The notes: generated from the sequence alone by a model not told the origin. Numbered from the stretch's first letter, positions 1 through 8,460 are shown. The stretch is 64,000 nt of DNA from JAZSMJ01 sp045535815 (GCA_045535815.1 JAZSMJ010000035.1:1-64000), one strand, 5' to 3'. Program-made: numbers and translations.

Positions 1-66
1 AACGTTCTCGATGGAAATGTGCATGAGCGCGATATTATGGAAATTATAAAGGATTATGCTCCGTAA
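1..66 (+). CDS. C-terminal tail of an unidentified gene (partial)
   Basis: An open frame runs from the window edge to a TAA at 64-66 and gives 21 residues ending in KDYAP. The next gene starts 5 bases later, which suggests an operon. The tail is too short to assign a family. Its codons resemble those of the next two genes. Confidence 0.6.
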   Translation, partial: NVLDGNVHERDIMEIIKDYAP

Positions 67-71
67 AAGAT

Positions 72-563
72 ATGAAGAAAATTATAGTTATAGGTTGCCC
101 TGGAAGTGGCAAAAGCACGGTTTCGCGGGCGTTACATAATAAGACAGGCATTCCGCTGTATCACCTCGATATGATGTATTGGAACGCCGACAAGACCACG
201 GTAGAAAAGAGCGTGTTCCTTGAACGGTTGTCAGCTGTGCTTGAAAAGGACGAGTGGATCATTGACGGCAATTACGGCTCTACGATGGAGCTGCGAATGG
301 CGGCGTGCGATACGGTGTTTTTTCTCGATTATCCGCTTGACGTTTGCCTCAACGGCATCAAAGAGAGACGCGGAAAGCCGCGAAGTGATATGCCGTGGAT
401 TGAAACCGAGGAAGATGCGGAATTCATCGAATTTATCAAAAGCTATAACGAGCAACAAATGCCAAAGGTGATTGAATTGCTTGAAAAATACAGTGATAAA
501 AACATTATCATTTTGGAGAGCAGAGAACAAGCGGATGCGTTCTTAAATGGAGAAAACCTATGA
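72..563 (+). CDS. P-loop kinase of the FlaR/topology-modulation type
   Basis: This 163-residue protein opens with a Walker A loop, GCPGSGKST at residues 8-16. The segment after it, YHLDMMYWN, is typical of the small adenylate-kinase-like proteins annotated as 'DNA topology modulation protein FlaR'. A WIIDGNYGST segment near residue 62 and an arginine-rich lid (KERRGKPR, about 97-104) fit the same family. It is probably a cytoplasmic nucleotide-binding kinase; the substrate is unknown. Its stop overlaps the start of the deformylase gene by 4 bases (ATGA), so the two are translationally coupled. Codon use is richer in G and C than in most of the window, which may mean recent transfer. Confidence 0.75.
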   Translation: MKKIIVIGCPGSGKSTVSRALHNKTGIPLYHLDMMYWNADKTTVEKSVFLERLSAVLEKDEWIIDGNYGSTMELRMAACDTVFFLDYPLDVCLNGIKERRGKPRSDMPWIETEEDAEFIEFIKSYNEQQMPKVIELLEKYSDKNIIILESREQADAFLNGENL

Positions 564-985
564 TAAAAGAACTAATGCACGATCCCATCTTCCTTGCAGG
601 GAAGTCTGAGGTCGCAACAAAAGAAGATTTTCAGGTCGCACAGGATTTGCTTGATACGCTGATGTCGCACAGAGAATGTTGTGTTGGCATGGCTGCCAAC
701 ATGATAGGTGTGCGTAAGCGCATTATCGCCTTTCTCGACGAGAGTGGACGAGCTCCTACATACACCGTGATGCTCAATCCAGAAATCATCAAGAAGGACG
801 GCGCATACGATACCGAGGAGGGCTGTCTATCACTTCTCGGCGGTCCCCGTAAGTGCAAGCGCTATAAGACTATCAAGGTGCAGTATCAGACCTTGAAAAT
901 GCAAACACGCATGAAAACCTATACTGGATGGACGGCACAGATTATTCAGCATGAATTTGATCATTGTAATGGAGTGTTGATTTAA
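560..985 (+). CDS. def: Peptide deformylase
   Basis: Peptide deformylase removes the N-formyl group from new proteins using a metal ion bound by one Cys and two His. Motif 2, EEGCLSL (about residues 86-92), supplies the Cys and motif 3, QHEFDH (about 130-135), supplies the two His and the catalytic Glu. Motif 1 reads GMAANMIG instead of the usual G-x-G-x-AAPQ-x-G, so the normally conserved Gln is a Met. At 141 residues it is shorter than the 150-185 typical of housekeeping enzymes, but it ends in the expected CNGVLI. It starts inside the stop of the kinase gene. It may be a second, divergent deformylase rather than the main cellular enzyme. Confidence 0.85.
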   Translation: MIKELMHDPIFLAGKSEVATKEDFQVAQDLLDTLMSHRECCVGMAANMIGVRKRIIAFLDESGRAPTYTVMLNPEIIKKDGAYDTEEGCLSLLGGPRKCKRYKTIKVQYQTLKMQTRMKTYTGWTAQIIQHEFDHCNGVLI

Positions 986-1109
986 AAACTATGAGCATGG
1001 AAGCATAAACAGCTTGAATGGAGTTGCTATAGTGCATCTCCAAAGCGCAGTACAAAAAATAGCAGACGAATTTGCTCCCAAACAGCTGAATATTAAGTAA
1101 ATACAGGCA

Positions 1110-1150
1110 AAAAAATATAGAGTGTTCATCACTTTCGTTATGAACACTCG
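1110..1150 (-). terminator. Rho-independent terminator of tRNA-Pro
   Basis: Read on the minus strand, a perfect 10-bp stem (1149-1140 with 1129-1120) with a 10-base loop is followed by TATATTTTTTT. It starts just after the CCA end of tRNA-Pro. Confidence 0.85.
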
Positions 1151-1153
1151 ATA

Positions 1154-1229
1154 TGGTCTGAGTGACACGACTTGAACGTGCGGCCTCTACCACCCCAAGG
1201 TAGCGCGCTACCAACTGCGCCACACCCAG
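1154..1229 (-). tRNA. tRNA-Pro (GGG)
   Basis: The minus strand folds into a 76-base cloverleaf. The acceptor CTGGGTG pairs with CACTCAG (one G-T), the D stem is GCGC/GCGC, the anticodon stem is CTACC/GGTAG with loop TTGGGGT, and the T loop is TTCAAGT. The discriminator is A and the CCA is encoded. Anticodon GGG (1196-1194) reads CCC and CCT. It stands alone with its own promoter and terminator. Confidence 0.95.
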
Positions 1230-1246
1230 ATTCCATTGCGGGTTTT

Positions 1247-1275
1247 ATTATACCACAAGCTTTCAATTAAGTCAA
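1247..1275 (-). promoter_or_regulatory. Sigma-A promoter of tRNA-Pro
   Basis: On the minus strand TTGACT (1275-1270) and TATAAT (1252-1247) are separated by 17 bases, with an extended TGG just before the -10. The predicted start lies a few bases before the mature tRNA 5' end. Confidence 0.85.
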
Positions 1276-1362
1276 TAGAAAACTTATATTTTTATTTTTT
1301 TTATTAATTTTTGTGCTTTTCTGGAAATATAATCTCGTTTTTTTATACAATCTTATAAAAAT

Positions 1363-2010
1363 TTATAGAGAATTAAGTGTTTGAGATTTTATAAGATGAG
1401 AAATATCATCAATCACTTCAACACCGCATTGAAAAAGCGATTCCTTGCTTTGATGTCCACCTGCAACAAGAATGCAATCGATATTTGCGGCTGATGCGCA
1501 TTCATAATCATGAACAGTATCACCAACTGCAAGTGCTTTAGCATTCGGGTTGGACATAGCCCACTGCCTTACAAGCTCAGCTTTACTGTGCGCATAAATA
1601 TCACCAAGTCCGAAGAAACCGTCAATATATTTATCTATACCAAGATTTAATATTTGTTTTTCAAGCATATCACTTTCCGTAGCGGATAATATTATCTGCG
1701 CATATCCCATTTGCTTCAATTTTTTCATAGTAGATTCAACTCCGGGATAAAGCTCCGACGTACTGCTATTTTTGATATATTGCTCAACCCATTCTACTGC
1801 AAGCTCATCATACGGATACTTTTCAAAATCAAATCCGAGGCTTTCATAATATTTACTTATCGGGAAGGTAAATTTACTGTGATAATATTCTATATTGTCA
1901 ACCGTTTTAAGACCTCTTTTTGAAAGCAGATAATTTATACTTTTAATTCCTGCTTCGACGTCATTCAGTATAGTTCCGTTAAAATCCCATATTATATGAC
2001 TGTATTTCAT
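1363..2010 (-). CDS. HAD-family phosphatase (Gph/PhnX-like)
   Basis: This 215-residue cytoplasmic protein carries the haloacid dehalogenase motifs in order. Motif I is WDFNGT (residues 8-13), where the first Asp is the nucleophile, although the second Asp of the usual DxDGT is Asn. Motif II is LSAT (about 107-110) and the acidic motif is GDTVHD (about 162-167). The region between motifs I and II fits a small alpha-helical cap, as in phosphoglycolate phosphatases. The substrate cannot be told from sequence. The DxN form of motif I is common in some HAD subfamilies and does not by itself mean inactivity. It is transcribed alone, just downstream of a terminator. Confidence 0.8.
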   Translation of the reverse strand: MKYSHIIWDFNGTILNDVEAGIKSINYLLSKRGLKTVDNIEYYHSKFTFPISKYYESLGFDFEKYPYDELAVEWVEQYIKNSSTSELYPGVESTMKKLKQMGYAQIILSATESDMLEKQILNLGIDKYIDGFFGLGDIYAHSKAELVRQWAMSNPNAKALAVGDTVHDYECASAANIDCILVAGGHQSKESLFQCGVEVIDDISHLIKSQTLNSL

Positions 2011-2038
2011 TTTAACTCCTTGATATACAATTTATATA

Positions 2039-2067
2039 ATTATATCAAAATATTATATATTATTCAA
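2039..2067 (-). promoter_or_regulatory. Promoter of the HAD phosphatase gene
   Basis: On the minus strand TTGAAT (2067-2062), a 17-base spacer and TATAAT (2044-2039) with an extended TGA. It begins right after the preceding terminator. Confidence 0.75.
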
Positions 2068-2068
2068 T

Positions 2069-2106
2069 AAAAAATGCATTGAGATTTTATTCTCAATGCA
2101 TTTTTT
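2069..2106 (-). terminator. Terminator after the valS/lipoprotein operon
   Basis: A perfect 16-bp inverted repeat (2069-2084 with 2091-2106) has a 6-base loop and A/T tracts at both ends, so it could work on either strand. It sits just after the lipoprotein stop codon. Confidence 0.9.
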
Positions 2107-2114
2107 ATTATATC

Positions 2115-3170
2115 TTATTCATTATCTGTTTGCTGAGACTCAATTTTTGCCTTCTTAGCGACTCTTTTCTTTTTTGCGTGTCTAACAATAGCAATGCAGA
2201 TAGCGAAAGCACAAGCAAAAAATACAGCCACTGTAAGTAAAGATGGAATTGAGTACACAATATCTACACAGAAGTTTTTAAACGAGCTTGCAAAATCCGA
2301 CCATGAATCGGAAAACGCCTGAGAAATTCTCTCACCGAACGTTTTCGGAGCTTCAGTTACCGTTTTGTATTCAACAACCTCTTCAAGAGTAATGTTGATA
2401 TAAGACATTGCAACCTGATTATCATACGTTATAAGACGTGAATTATAAGAATCAAGCTGATATCTTATATCTGCAAGCTTATCCTCTATCTGAATGATAT
2501 ATTCAAGCTCAGTAGCAGTTTTCAGCATTTCAAGAAGACGCTCTTGCTGAATCTCAAGCGATTCAACTCTTGATGATATATCGGAATAGGTATCGGTTAT
2601 ATCGTTTGAAGATTGATTTACCGAAACTACGTTGTATCTGTCGCTTATGGTGTTAACGCATCCGTCGATAGAATCTGCGGGGACTCTGAGAACGAATGTT
2701 GCGTAACGTCTGGAATAATCCTGTGAAGAGTAGAGGCTTGTGCCGCCGATATAAGAGTTTTCAATATATCCTCCGATATTCAGAGCTATGTTCTGTATAT
2801 CGATAACGGCATTGTCAAAATTTTTGGTTTCAAGATCAAGCGAAACAGTTTTAATGATCTTCCTGTTTGCATTTATATTATTATTTATTTGCGATGAAGG
2901 ATAGGTTATAGCAGATCCTGTCCCGGAAACGACCTTATCCTCAGCATAAGCGTACTCAGACTCCTCCTCCATAACCACGTCATATGCAATATCACCGTCT
3001 GCATAATACGATTGGGTAGGGGTTGTGTATTGAGAATAGAAATCGACTGACCCTTTGTTTTTTACGTCATAACTGTCTTCGGTTGCTCTTGCCGAACATG
3101 CAACGAAGCAAAGAGCAGTTAAAACAACAACCATCATCCAAGAAATAATACGAAGTGCAGTTTTTTTCAA
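2115..3170 (-). CDS. DUF4349-type membrane lipoprotein
   Basis: The protein has about 351 residues from a TTG start at 3170, chosen because AAGGAG lies 8 bases upstream. An N-terminal hydrophobic stretch ends in a lipobox with Cys in CFVAC. A Ser/Tyr-rich linker follows, and then a long beta-plus-coiled-coil region with the DUF4349 pattern (INANRKIIKTVSLDLETKNF, then VLRVPADSIDGCV). A transmembrane helix near residues 310-332 and a basic tail end the protein. It should be anchored in the membrane with most of its mass outside. The function of the family is not established. It lies 24 bases after valS and shares its transcript. Confidence 0.75.
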   Translation of the reverse strand: MKKTALRIISWMMVVVLTALCFVACSARATEDSYDVKNKGSVDFYSQYTTPTQSYYADGDIAYDVVMEEESEYAYAEDKVVSGTGSAITYPSSQINNNINANRKIIKTVSLDLETKNFDNAVIDIQNIALNIGGYIENSYIGGTSLYSSQDYSRRYATFVLRVPADSIDGCVNTISDRYNVVSVNQSSNDITDTYSDISSRVESLEIQQERLLEMLKTATELEYIIQIEDKLADIRYQLDSYNSRLITYDNQVAMSYINITLEEVVEYKTVTEAPKTFGERISQAFSDSWSDFASSFKNFCVDIVYSIPSLLTVAVFFACAFAICIAIVRHAKKKRVAKKAKIESQQTDNE

Positions 3171-3194
3171 GAAAATCACTCCTTAAAATTAAAT

Positions 3195-5819
3195 TTATTG
3201 CGGGATGTTATCCATCGCAAGTTCAATTCCGTTGAGCTTGTCCCTGTACTTTCTCAGTTTTTCACGTTCGCCCTCAATTACCGCAGCAGGTGCTTTGGCA
3301 ACGAATCCTTCATTTGAAAGCTTCTTTTCAAGGCGTTCGATTTCACCGATCGTATCCTGTTTTTCTTTGGTAAGACGCTGAAGCTCCTTCTCAAAGTCAA
3401 TGATATCCGCAAGAGGAATATAGATCGTTGCGGAATCAGTTACTATCTGAACAGCATTCTTTCCTTCAAAGCTATCCGATACGTCAACCTCAGATGCGCT
3501 TGCAAGCTTTTCAAAGAATACTGCAACATCCGCACTAAAGGTTGTTTTATCAGCAGTTACAATGTGAACAGATGCCTTCTTTGACGGAGGAACGTTCATT
3601 TCTGCACGTCTGTTTCTGATAGCTCTTATCGCTTCAATTATCTTTTCCATTGAAGCCTCTTCCGCATCAAACACAAATTCTTCGGACACTGTCGGCCATT
3701 CGCTGACCATTATACTGTCACCGACGTGGGGAAGAGACTGCCATATTTCCTCGGTAATAAAAGGCATAAACGGATGAAGAAGCTTTAAGGTGTTGGAGAG
3801 AACGTATGCAATAATGTTCTGCGCGTCTGTATCTCCTGCAAAAAGTCTCGGCTTCATAAGCTCGATATACCAGTCGCAGAAAATATCCCATATAAAGTCA
3901 TAAAGCTTTGCAAGAGCAATACCGAGCTCGTAGTTCTCGATATTTGCAGTTACTTCTCCGATAAGCTTATTGTAAAGGGAAAGAATCCATTTGTCCTCGA
4001 TATGAAGCTTATCTGCAGCGGGAAGCTCGATTGAATCGATGGTAAGATTCATAAGAACAAAGCGTGCAGCATTCCATATCTTATTATTGAAGTTACGCGC
4101 AGACTCGATTTTTTCGTCTGAGAAGCGCATATCGTTTCCGGGTGAGTTACCGGTCGCAAGTGCGAATCTGAGGGCGTCTGCACCGTATTTTTCGATAATA
4201 TCGAGCGGATCTATTCCGTTTCCGAGGGATTTTGACATTTTTCTTCCTTGAGCGTCTCTGACAAGCCCATGTATAAAGACGTTGGGGAAGGGGATTTGTT
4301 CCATATTTTCAATTCCCATGAATATCATTTTTGATACCCAGAAGGTTATTATATCGTATGCAGTAACGAGAACGCTTGTAGGATAGTACTTCTTAAGCTC
4401 CTCTGTGTCATTGGGCCAACCAAGTGTAGAGAAGGGCCAAAGAGCAGATGAGAACCAGGTATCAAGAACGTCGTCATCCTGTCTGATATTTGCGCTTGAG
4501 CACTTAGGGCAAGTCTTAACGTCTGTTTCAGATACTGTCATTTCTCCGCAGTCATCACAGTAGTAAGCAGGTATACGGTGACCCCACCAAAGCTGACGAG
4601 AAATACACCAGTCGTGAATATTTTCCATCCAGTTAAGATATATCTTGCTGAATCTGTCGGGAATATACTTTATCTCTCCTGATTTTACTACGTCAATAGC
4701 AGGCTTTGCGAGAGGGGGCATCTTAACGAACCACTGCTTTGATGCAAGGGGCTCAACAATATTTCCGCAACGATAGCAATGACCAACGTTGTGAGAATAA
4801 TCTTCAATCTTAACGAGAAGTCCGAGCTTATCAAGATCTTCAACAACACGCTTTCTTGCCTGCGCTCTTGTAAGTCCCTTATATTCACCGCAGTTTTCAT
4901 TCAGAAGCTCTGCTTTATCATCATATACGTTAATAAGGGGAAGGTTATGACGCATTCCGACCTCAAAGTCGTTCGGGTCATGGCAGGGTGTAATCTTAAC
5001 GCATCCTGTTCCGAAATCCTTTTCAACGTATTCGTCCGCAATAATCGGAATCTCTTTATTGAGAAGCGGAAGAATAAGAGTTTTGCCAACGAGATCCTTA
5101 TATCTTTCGTCTTCGGGGTTTACAGCAACAGCAGTATCACCGAACATGGTCTCAGGACGTGTAGTTGCAACAACAAGATATCCGTCAGAATCCTTTATCG
5201 GATATTTAATATGCCAGAAGTGACTGGGAACGTCAACGTGCTCGATTTCAGCATCGCTAAGTGCCGTAAGACAGTTAGGGCACCAGTTGATTATACGAAG
5301 TCCTCGATAGATTAGCCCCTTATCATAAAGATTTACGAAGGTCTTTTTAACGGCTGCAGAAAGATTCGCATCCATAGTAAAGCGCTCTCTCGACCAATCG
5401 CATGAAGAGCCAAGCTTTTTAAGCTGATTGATTATTCTTGAACCGTACTGTGCCTTCCAATCCCACACAAGCTCAAGAAACCTTTCACGACCTATATCGT
5501 GTCTTGTTAAGCCTTTTTCAAGGCGAAGATTTTCTTCAACCTTTATCTGAGTTGCAATTCCGGCATGGTCAGTTCCGGGGATCCAAAGAGTGCTGTATCC
5601 CTGCATTCTCTTGGTACGTACTATAATATCCTGAAGGGTATTGTTAAGTGCATGTCCCATGTGAAGCTTACCCGTTACGTTGGGTGGCGGAATTACGATA
5701 GAAAAGGGCTTAGCGTCCTTATCTTCGTTTGGCTTGAAATAGCCGTTTTCATTCCAGAATGAATAAAGTCTGTCCTCTATCTCCGCAGGAGAATAGGTTT
5801 TTGCAAGTTCTTTTGACAA
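3195..5819 (-). CDS. valS: Valyl-tRNA synthetase
   Basis: Class I synthetase that charges tRNA-Val. At 874 residues it has the normal length. The HIGH motif is seen as KLHMGHALN near residue 52 and the KMSKS loop as GRKMSKSLGN near residue 530. An editing (CP1) domain lies between them, with Zn-type Cys pairs around residues 415-445. The anticodon-binding domain and a C-terminal coiled-coil arm (about residues 805-870) follow. The start is TTG at 5819, with AAAGGAG 8 bases upstream. Expression is set by the T-box leader in front of it, and the lipoprotein gene is co-transcribed behind it. Confidence 0.97.
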   Translation of the reverse strand: MSKELAKTYSPAEIEDRLYSFWNENGYFKPNEDKDAKPFSIVIPPPNVTGKLHMGHALNNTLQDIIVRTKRMQGYSTLWIPGTDHAGIATQIKVEENLRLEKGLTRHDIGRERFLELVWDWKAQYGSRIINQLKKLGSSCDWSRERFTMDANLSAAVKKTFVNLYDKGLIYRGLRIINWCPNCLTALSDAEIEHVDVPSHFWHIKYPIKDSDGYLVVATTRPETMFGDTAVAVNPEDERYKDLVGKTLILPLLNKEIPIIADEYVEKDFGTGCVKITPCHDPNDFEVGMRHNLPLINVYDDKAELLNENCGEYKGLTRAQARKRVVEDLDKLGLLVKIEDYSHNVGHCYRCGNIVEPLASKQWFVKMPPLAKPAIDVVKSGEIKYIPDRFSKIYLNWMENIHDWCISRQLWWGHRIPAYYCDDCGEMTVSETDVKTCPKCSSANIRQDDDVLDTWFSSALWPFSTLGWPNDTEELKKYYPTSVLVTAYDIITFWVSKMIFMGIENMEQIPFPNVFIHGLVRDAQGRKMSKSLGNGIDPLDIIEKYGADALRFALATGNSPGNDMRFSDEKIESARNFNNKIWNAARFVLMNLTIDSIELPAADKLHIEDKWILSLYNKLIGEVTANIENYELGIALAKLYDFIWDIFCDWYIELMKPRLFAGDTDAQNIIAYVLSNTLKLLHPFMPFITEEIWQSLPHVGDSIMVSEWPTVSEEFVFDAEEASMEKIIEAIRAIRNRRAEMNVPPSKKASVHIVTADKTTFSADVAVFFEKLASASEVDVSDSFEGKNAVQIVTDSATIYIPLADIIDFEKELQRLTKEKQDTIGEIERLEKKLSNEGFVAKAPAAVIEGEREKLRKYRDKLNGIELAMDNIPQ

Positions 5820-5870
5820 AATGATCGCTCCTTTAAATAGTTATATATTATTTATTTTTGTTTTTGCAAT

Positions 5871-5908
5871 AAAAAAGCCTTATGACTCCTTAACAGGACG
5901 CCATAAGG
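5871..5908 (-). terminator. T-box intrinsic terminator
   Basis: On the minus strand CCTTATG (5908-5902) pairs with CATAAGG (5885-5879), with an inner TCCT/AGGA pair, followed by CTTTTTT. It is the 'off' arm of the valS T-box and overlaps the end of the antiterminator. Confidence 0.85.
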
Positions 5909-6097
5909 ACGCGGTACCACCTGATTTCGTCTTAAAAAGACGCACTCACTCGATCAATAAATCGATATACTTTAACGCAGTATCTACGGCAGAACGCAGC
6001 TCACGGACGACTTCGAAAAACATCTTATGCGATACTCACACCATAATATCGCTCTCTGTGATAAGAGAGGTGATTCTACTACTTCCGATCAATGCTT
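5871..6097 (-). promoter_or_regulatory. T-box riboswitch controlling valS
   Basis: The leader contains the T-box core AGGTGGTACCGCG (minus strand, 5922-5910), which pairs with the free CCA end of uncharged tRNA. A competing terminator follows it, and a Stem I region lies at about 6077-6010. Valine codons GTG (6039-6037) and GTA (6035-6033) lie on the 3' side of Stem I where a specifier loop is expected; which is used cannot be settled by eye. Uncharged tRNA-Val should stabilise the antiterminator and raise valS expression. Confidence 0.92.
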
Positions 6098-6103
6098 TTA
6101 TTC

Positions 6104-6132
6104 AGTATAACACATCAAAAAATATATGTCAA
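6104..6132 (-). promoter_or_regulatory. Promoter of the valS T-box operon
   Basis: On the minus strand TTGACA (6132-6127), a 17-base spacer and TATACT (6109-6104) with an extended TGT. This puts the transcript start near 6097. Confidence 0.88.
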
Positions 6133-6198
6133 TAACAAAATCAAAAGGAAAATCGCAAATAATTGAAATAAATTGTATTAACTTGAAATAGTTAGTAC

Positions 6199-6227
6199 TT
6201 GTAAAAAGTATATTTATGTGATAAAAT
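6199..6227 (+). promoter_or_regulatory. Promoter of wecB-galE
   Basis: TTGTAA (6199-6204), a 17-base spacer and TAAAAT (6222-6227) with an extended TGA. It diverges from the valS promoter. Confidence 0.75.
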
Positions 6228-6259
6228 TATAATGTAAAAAAATCGAAAGAGGATTTATC

Positions 6260-7360
6260 ATGCCTAAAGTAATGCTTGTGTTCGGTACAAGACCCGAGGC
6301 AATAAAAATGTGTCCGCTTGTAAACGAACTTAAAAAGCGTAAAAATATTGATACAGTTGTTTGTGTGACCGGACAGCACAGAGAAATGCTTGATATGGTT
6401 CTGAAAACGTTTGACGTTGTTCCGGATTACGATTTGTCAATTATGAAAGCCAATCAGTCTCTGTTTGACGTTACCGAATCGGTGCTTAACGGATTGCGTG
6501 AGGTTTTAGCAAAGGAAAAGCCCGATATCGTTCTCGTGCACGGTGATACAACAACAACCTTTGCTGCGGCTCTTACCTGTTTCTATATGCAGATACCCGT
6601 AGGTCACGTTGAGGCTGGCCTTCGCACGTATAACATTGACAGTCCGTATCCCGAAGAATTCAACCGTCAAGCAGTAGGCATAGTTTCAAAATACAACTTT
6701 TCACCTACCGAAAGAGCTAAAGACTGTCTGATACAAGAAGGAAAAGATCCAGACAGCATCTTCATTACCGGAAACACTGCAATTGATGCACTTAAAACTA
6801 CAGTAAAAACAGGATATACTCATTCTGAGCTTGATTGGGCGTCCGACAGCAGACTTATACTTATAACTGCTCACAGACGTGAAAATCTAGGCGAGCCTAT
6901 GAAGCATATGTTCAGAGCCATACGCCGTATAATCGACGAATATCCCGATATAAAGGCAATATATCCGATTCATATGAATCCAACTGTAAGAAGCATAGCA
7001 AATCAAGAGCTTGGCGGATGCGACAGAATAAAGATAATTGAACCGCTTGACGTTTTTGACTTTCACAACTTTATGGCTCAAAGCTATCTGATTCTCACCG
7101 ACAGCGGTGGAATTCAAGAAGAAGCTCCTTCACTTGGTAAACCGGTTCTTGTTATGAGAGATACCACCGAGAGACCCGAGGGAATAGATGCCGGCACACT
7201 CAAGTTGGTCGGCACCGAAGAAGAAACAATATACAGAAATTTCAAGCTTTTGCTTGATGATAAATCTGAATACGAGAAAATGAGTCACGCATCCAATCCA
7301 TACGGAGATGGAACGGCGTGCAAGCAAATAGCAGATATAATAGAGGAAAGATTGGGGTAA
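6260..7360 (+). CDS. wecB: UDP-N-acetylglucosamine 2-epimerase (non-hydrolysing)
   Basis: Converts UDP-GlcNAc to UDP-ManNAc for teichoic acid linkage units or capsule. The 366-residue length is typical. Family motifs appear in order: GTRPEAIKM (residues 8-16), VHGDTTTTFAAAL (about 93-105), GHVEAGLRT (about 115-123), TAHRRENLG (about 203-211) and the UDP-binding TDSGGIQEEAPSLGKPV (about 281-297). No signal peptide, so it is cytoplasmic. AGAGGA lies 8 bases before the ATG. galE follows after 6 bases, so the pair supplies nucleotide sugars for surface glycans. Also called mnaA. Confidence 0.95.
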   Translation: MPKVMLVFGTRPEAIKMCPLVNELKKRKNIDTVVCVTGQHREMLDMVLKTFDVVPDYDLSIMKANQSLFDVTESVLNGLREVLAKEKPDIVLVHGDTTTTFAAALTCFYMQIPVGHVEAGLRTYNIDSPYPEEFNRQAVGIVSKYNFSPTERAKDCLIQEGKDPDSIFITGNTAIDALKTTVKTGYTHSELDWASDSRLILITAHRRENLGEPMKHMFRAIRRIIDEYPDIKAIYPIHMNPTVRSIANQELGGCDRIKIIEPLDVFDFHNFMAQSYLILTDSGGIQEEAPSLGKPVLVMRDTTERPEGIDAGTLKLVGTEEETIYRNFKLLLDDKSEYEKMSHASNPYGDGTACKQIADIIEERLG

Positions 7361-7366
7361 AATAAT

Positions 7367-8383
7367 ATGTCAAAAGTACTACTTACCGGCGGTGCCGGTT
7401 ATATCGGATCGCATACAGCGGTAGAAATGATAAACGCAGGATATGACGTGGTTTTCGTTGATAACTTATCAAACTCCTGCATTGAAGCAGTTAAAAGAGT
7501 TGAGCAGATTACCGGAAAGAATATTGTTTTTTATGAAAACGACATCTGCGACAAAGCTGCAGTTGATAGAATTTTTGAAGAAAACGATATTGATTCGGTC
7601 GTTCATTTTGCAGGTCTTAAGGCTGTTGGAGAGTCAGTAAAGATTCCGCTTAAATATTACAGAAACAATATTGACGGAACGCTTTCTCTTATGGAATCCA
7701 TGGCTGAGCATAAAGTAAAAAACATCGTTTTTTCATCGTCTGCAACCGTTTACGGTAAGCCCGAGAGAGTTCCGATAGACGAAGGAATGCCTACGGGCTG
7801 TACCAATCCATACGGCTGGACAAAATATATGATCGAGCAGATAATACAGGATGCACACGTTGCCGACAATGACCTGAGCGCAGTTCTTCTCAGATATTTT
7901 AATCCTGTAGGAGCGCACGAGAGCGGTCTTATCGGTGAATCACCTAACGGTATCCCTAATAACCTTATGCCGTATATTTCTCAGGTTGCGGTAGGAAAGC
8001 TTGAGCATCTTAACGTATTCGGAAACGACTATGATACGCACGACGGAACCGGTGTAAGAGACTACATTCACGTTACTGACCTTGCAAAGGGACACGTTGC
8101 AGCAATTGACTACCTTTTAAAGAACAAGGGAATAGAGGTCGTTAACCTCGGAACCGGTGTTGGATATAGCGTTCTTGATATGGTAAAGGCTTTTGAAGAG
8201 GCAAGCGGTGTGAAGATACCTTATAAGATTGCTCCGAGAAGAGCAGGGGATATAGCCACCTGCTATGCAGATCCTGAAAAAGCAACTAAAGTCCTTGGAT
8301 GGCGTGCTGAAAAGAATCTTTCGGACATGTGCAAGGATACGTGGAATTGGCAAAAAAACAATCCTAACGGATACGATAATTGA
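7367..8383 (+). CDS. galE: UDP-glucose 4-epimerase
   Basis: Interconverts UDP-glucose and UDP-galactose (and possibly the N-acetyl forms) using tightly bound NAD. The Rossmann glycine motif GGAGYIGSH lies at residues 8-16. The catalytic Ser region is FSSSATVYG (about 122-130) and the YxxxK pair is in NPYGWTKYM near residue 150. The GTGVRDYIHV segment and the closing GRRAGDIA-like region (APRRAGDIATCY) are classic GalE. At 338 residues it is full length. It is the second gene of the wecB operon, ended by a strong terminator. Confidence 0.95.
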   Translation: MSKVLLTGGAGYIGSHTAVEMINAGYDVVFVDNLSNSCIEAVKRVEQITGKNIVFYENDICDKAAVDRIFEENDIDSVVHFAGLKAVGESVKIPLKYYRNNIDGTLSLMESMAEHKVKNIVFSSSATVYGKPERVPIDEGMPTGCTNPYGWTKYMIEQIIQDAHVADNDLSAVLLRYFNPVGAHESGLIGESPNGIPNNLMPYISQVAVGKLEHLNVFGNDYDTHDGTGVRDYIHVTDLAKGHVAAIDYLLKNKGIEVVNLGTGVGYSVLDMVKAFEEASGVKIPYKIAPRRAGDIATCYADPEKATKVLGWRAEKNLSDMCKDTWNWQKNNPNGYDN

Positions 8384-8384
8384 T

Positions 8385-8422
8385 AAAAAACTTGCTTTAA
8401 AATATTTTAAAGCAAGTTTTTT
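8385..8422 (+). terminator. Terminator after galE
   Basis: AAAAAACTTGCTTTAAAA and its exact complement form a long stem with a tiny loop, ending in a T-run. Being symmetrical it may act both ways. Confidence 0.9.
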
Positions 8423-8431
8423 TATTTTATG

Positions 8432-8460
8432 TTGACAAATAATATAAGTTGTGATATTTT
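8432..8460 (+). promoter_or_regulatory. Promoter of the sialidase-like/GH2 operon
   Basis: A consensus TTGACA (8432-8437), a 17-base spacer and TATTTT (8455-8460) with an extended TGA, directly after the galE terminator. No sugar-responsive operator could be recognised beside it. Confidence 0.7.

Noticed and set aside
942..1223. 93-codon frame on the minus strand
   Set aside because: It runs through the tRNA-Pro gene (its first residues are the usual translation of a tRNA) and its terminator.
4779..5315. 178-codon frame antisense to valS
   Set aside because: Its composition is explained by the valS codons; there is no ribosome site and no recognisable domain.
5821..6135. 104-codon frame on the plus strand
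   Set aside because: It is antisense to the valS T-box leader and its terminator.
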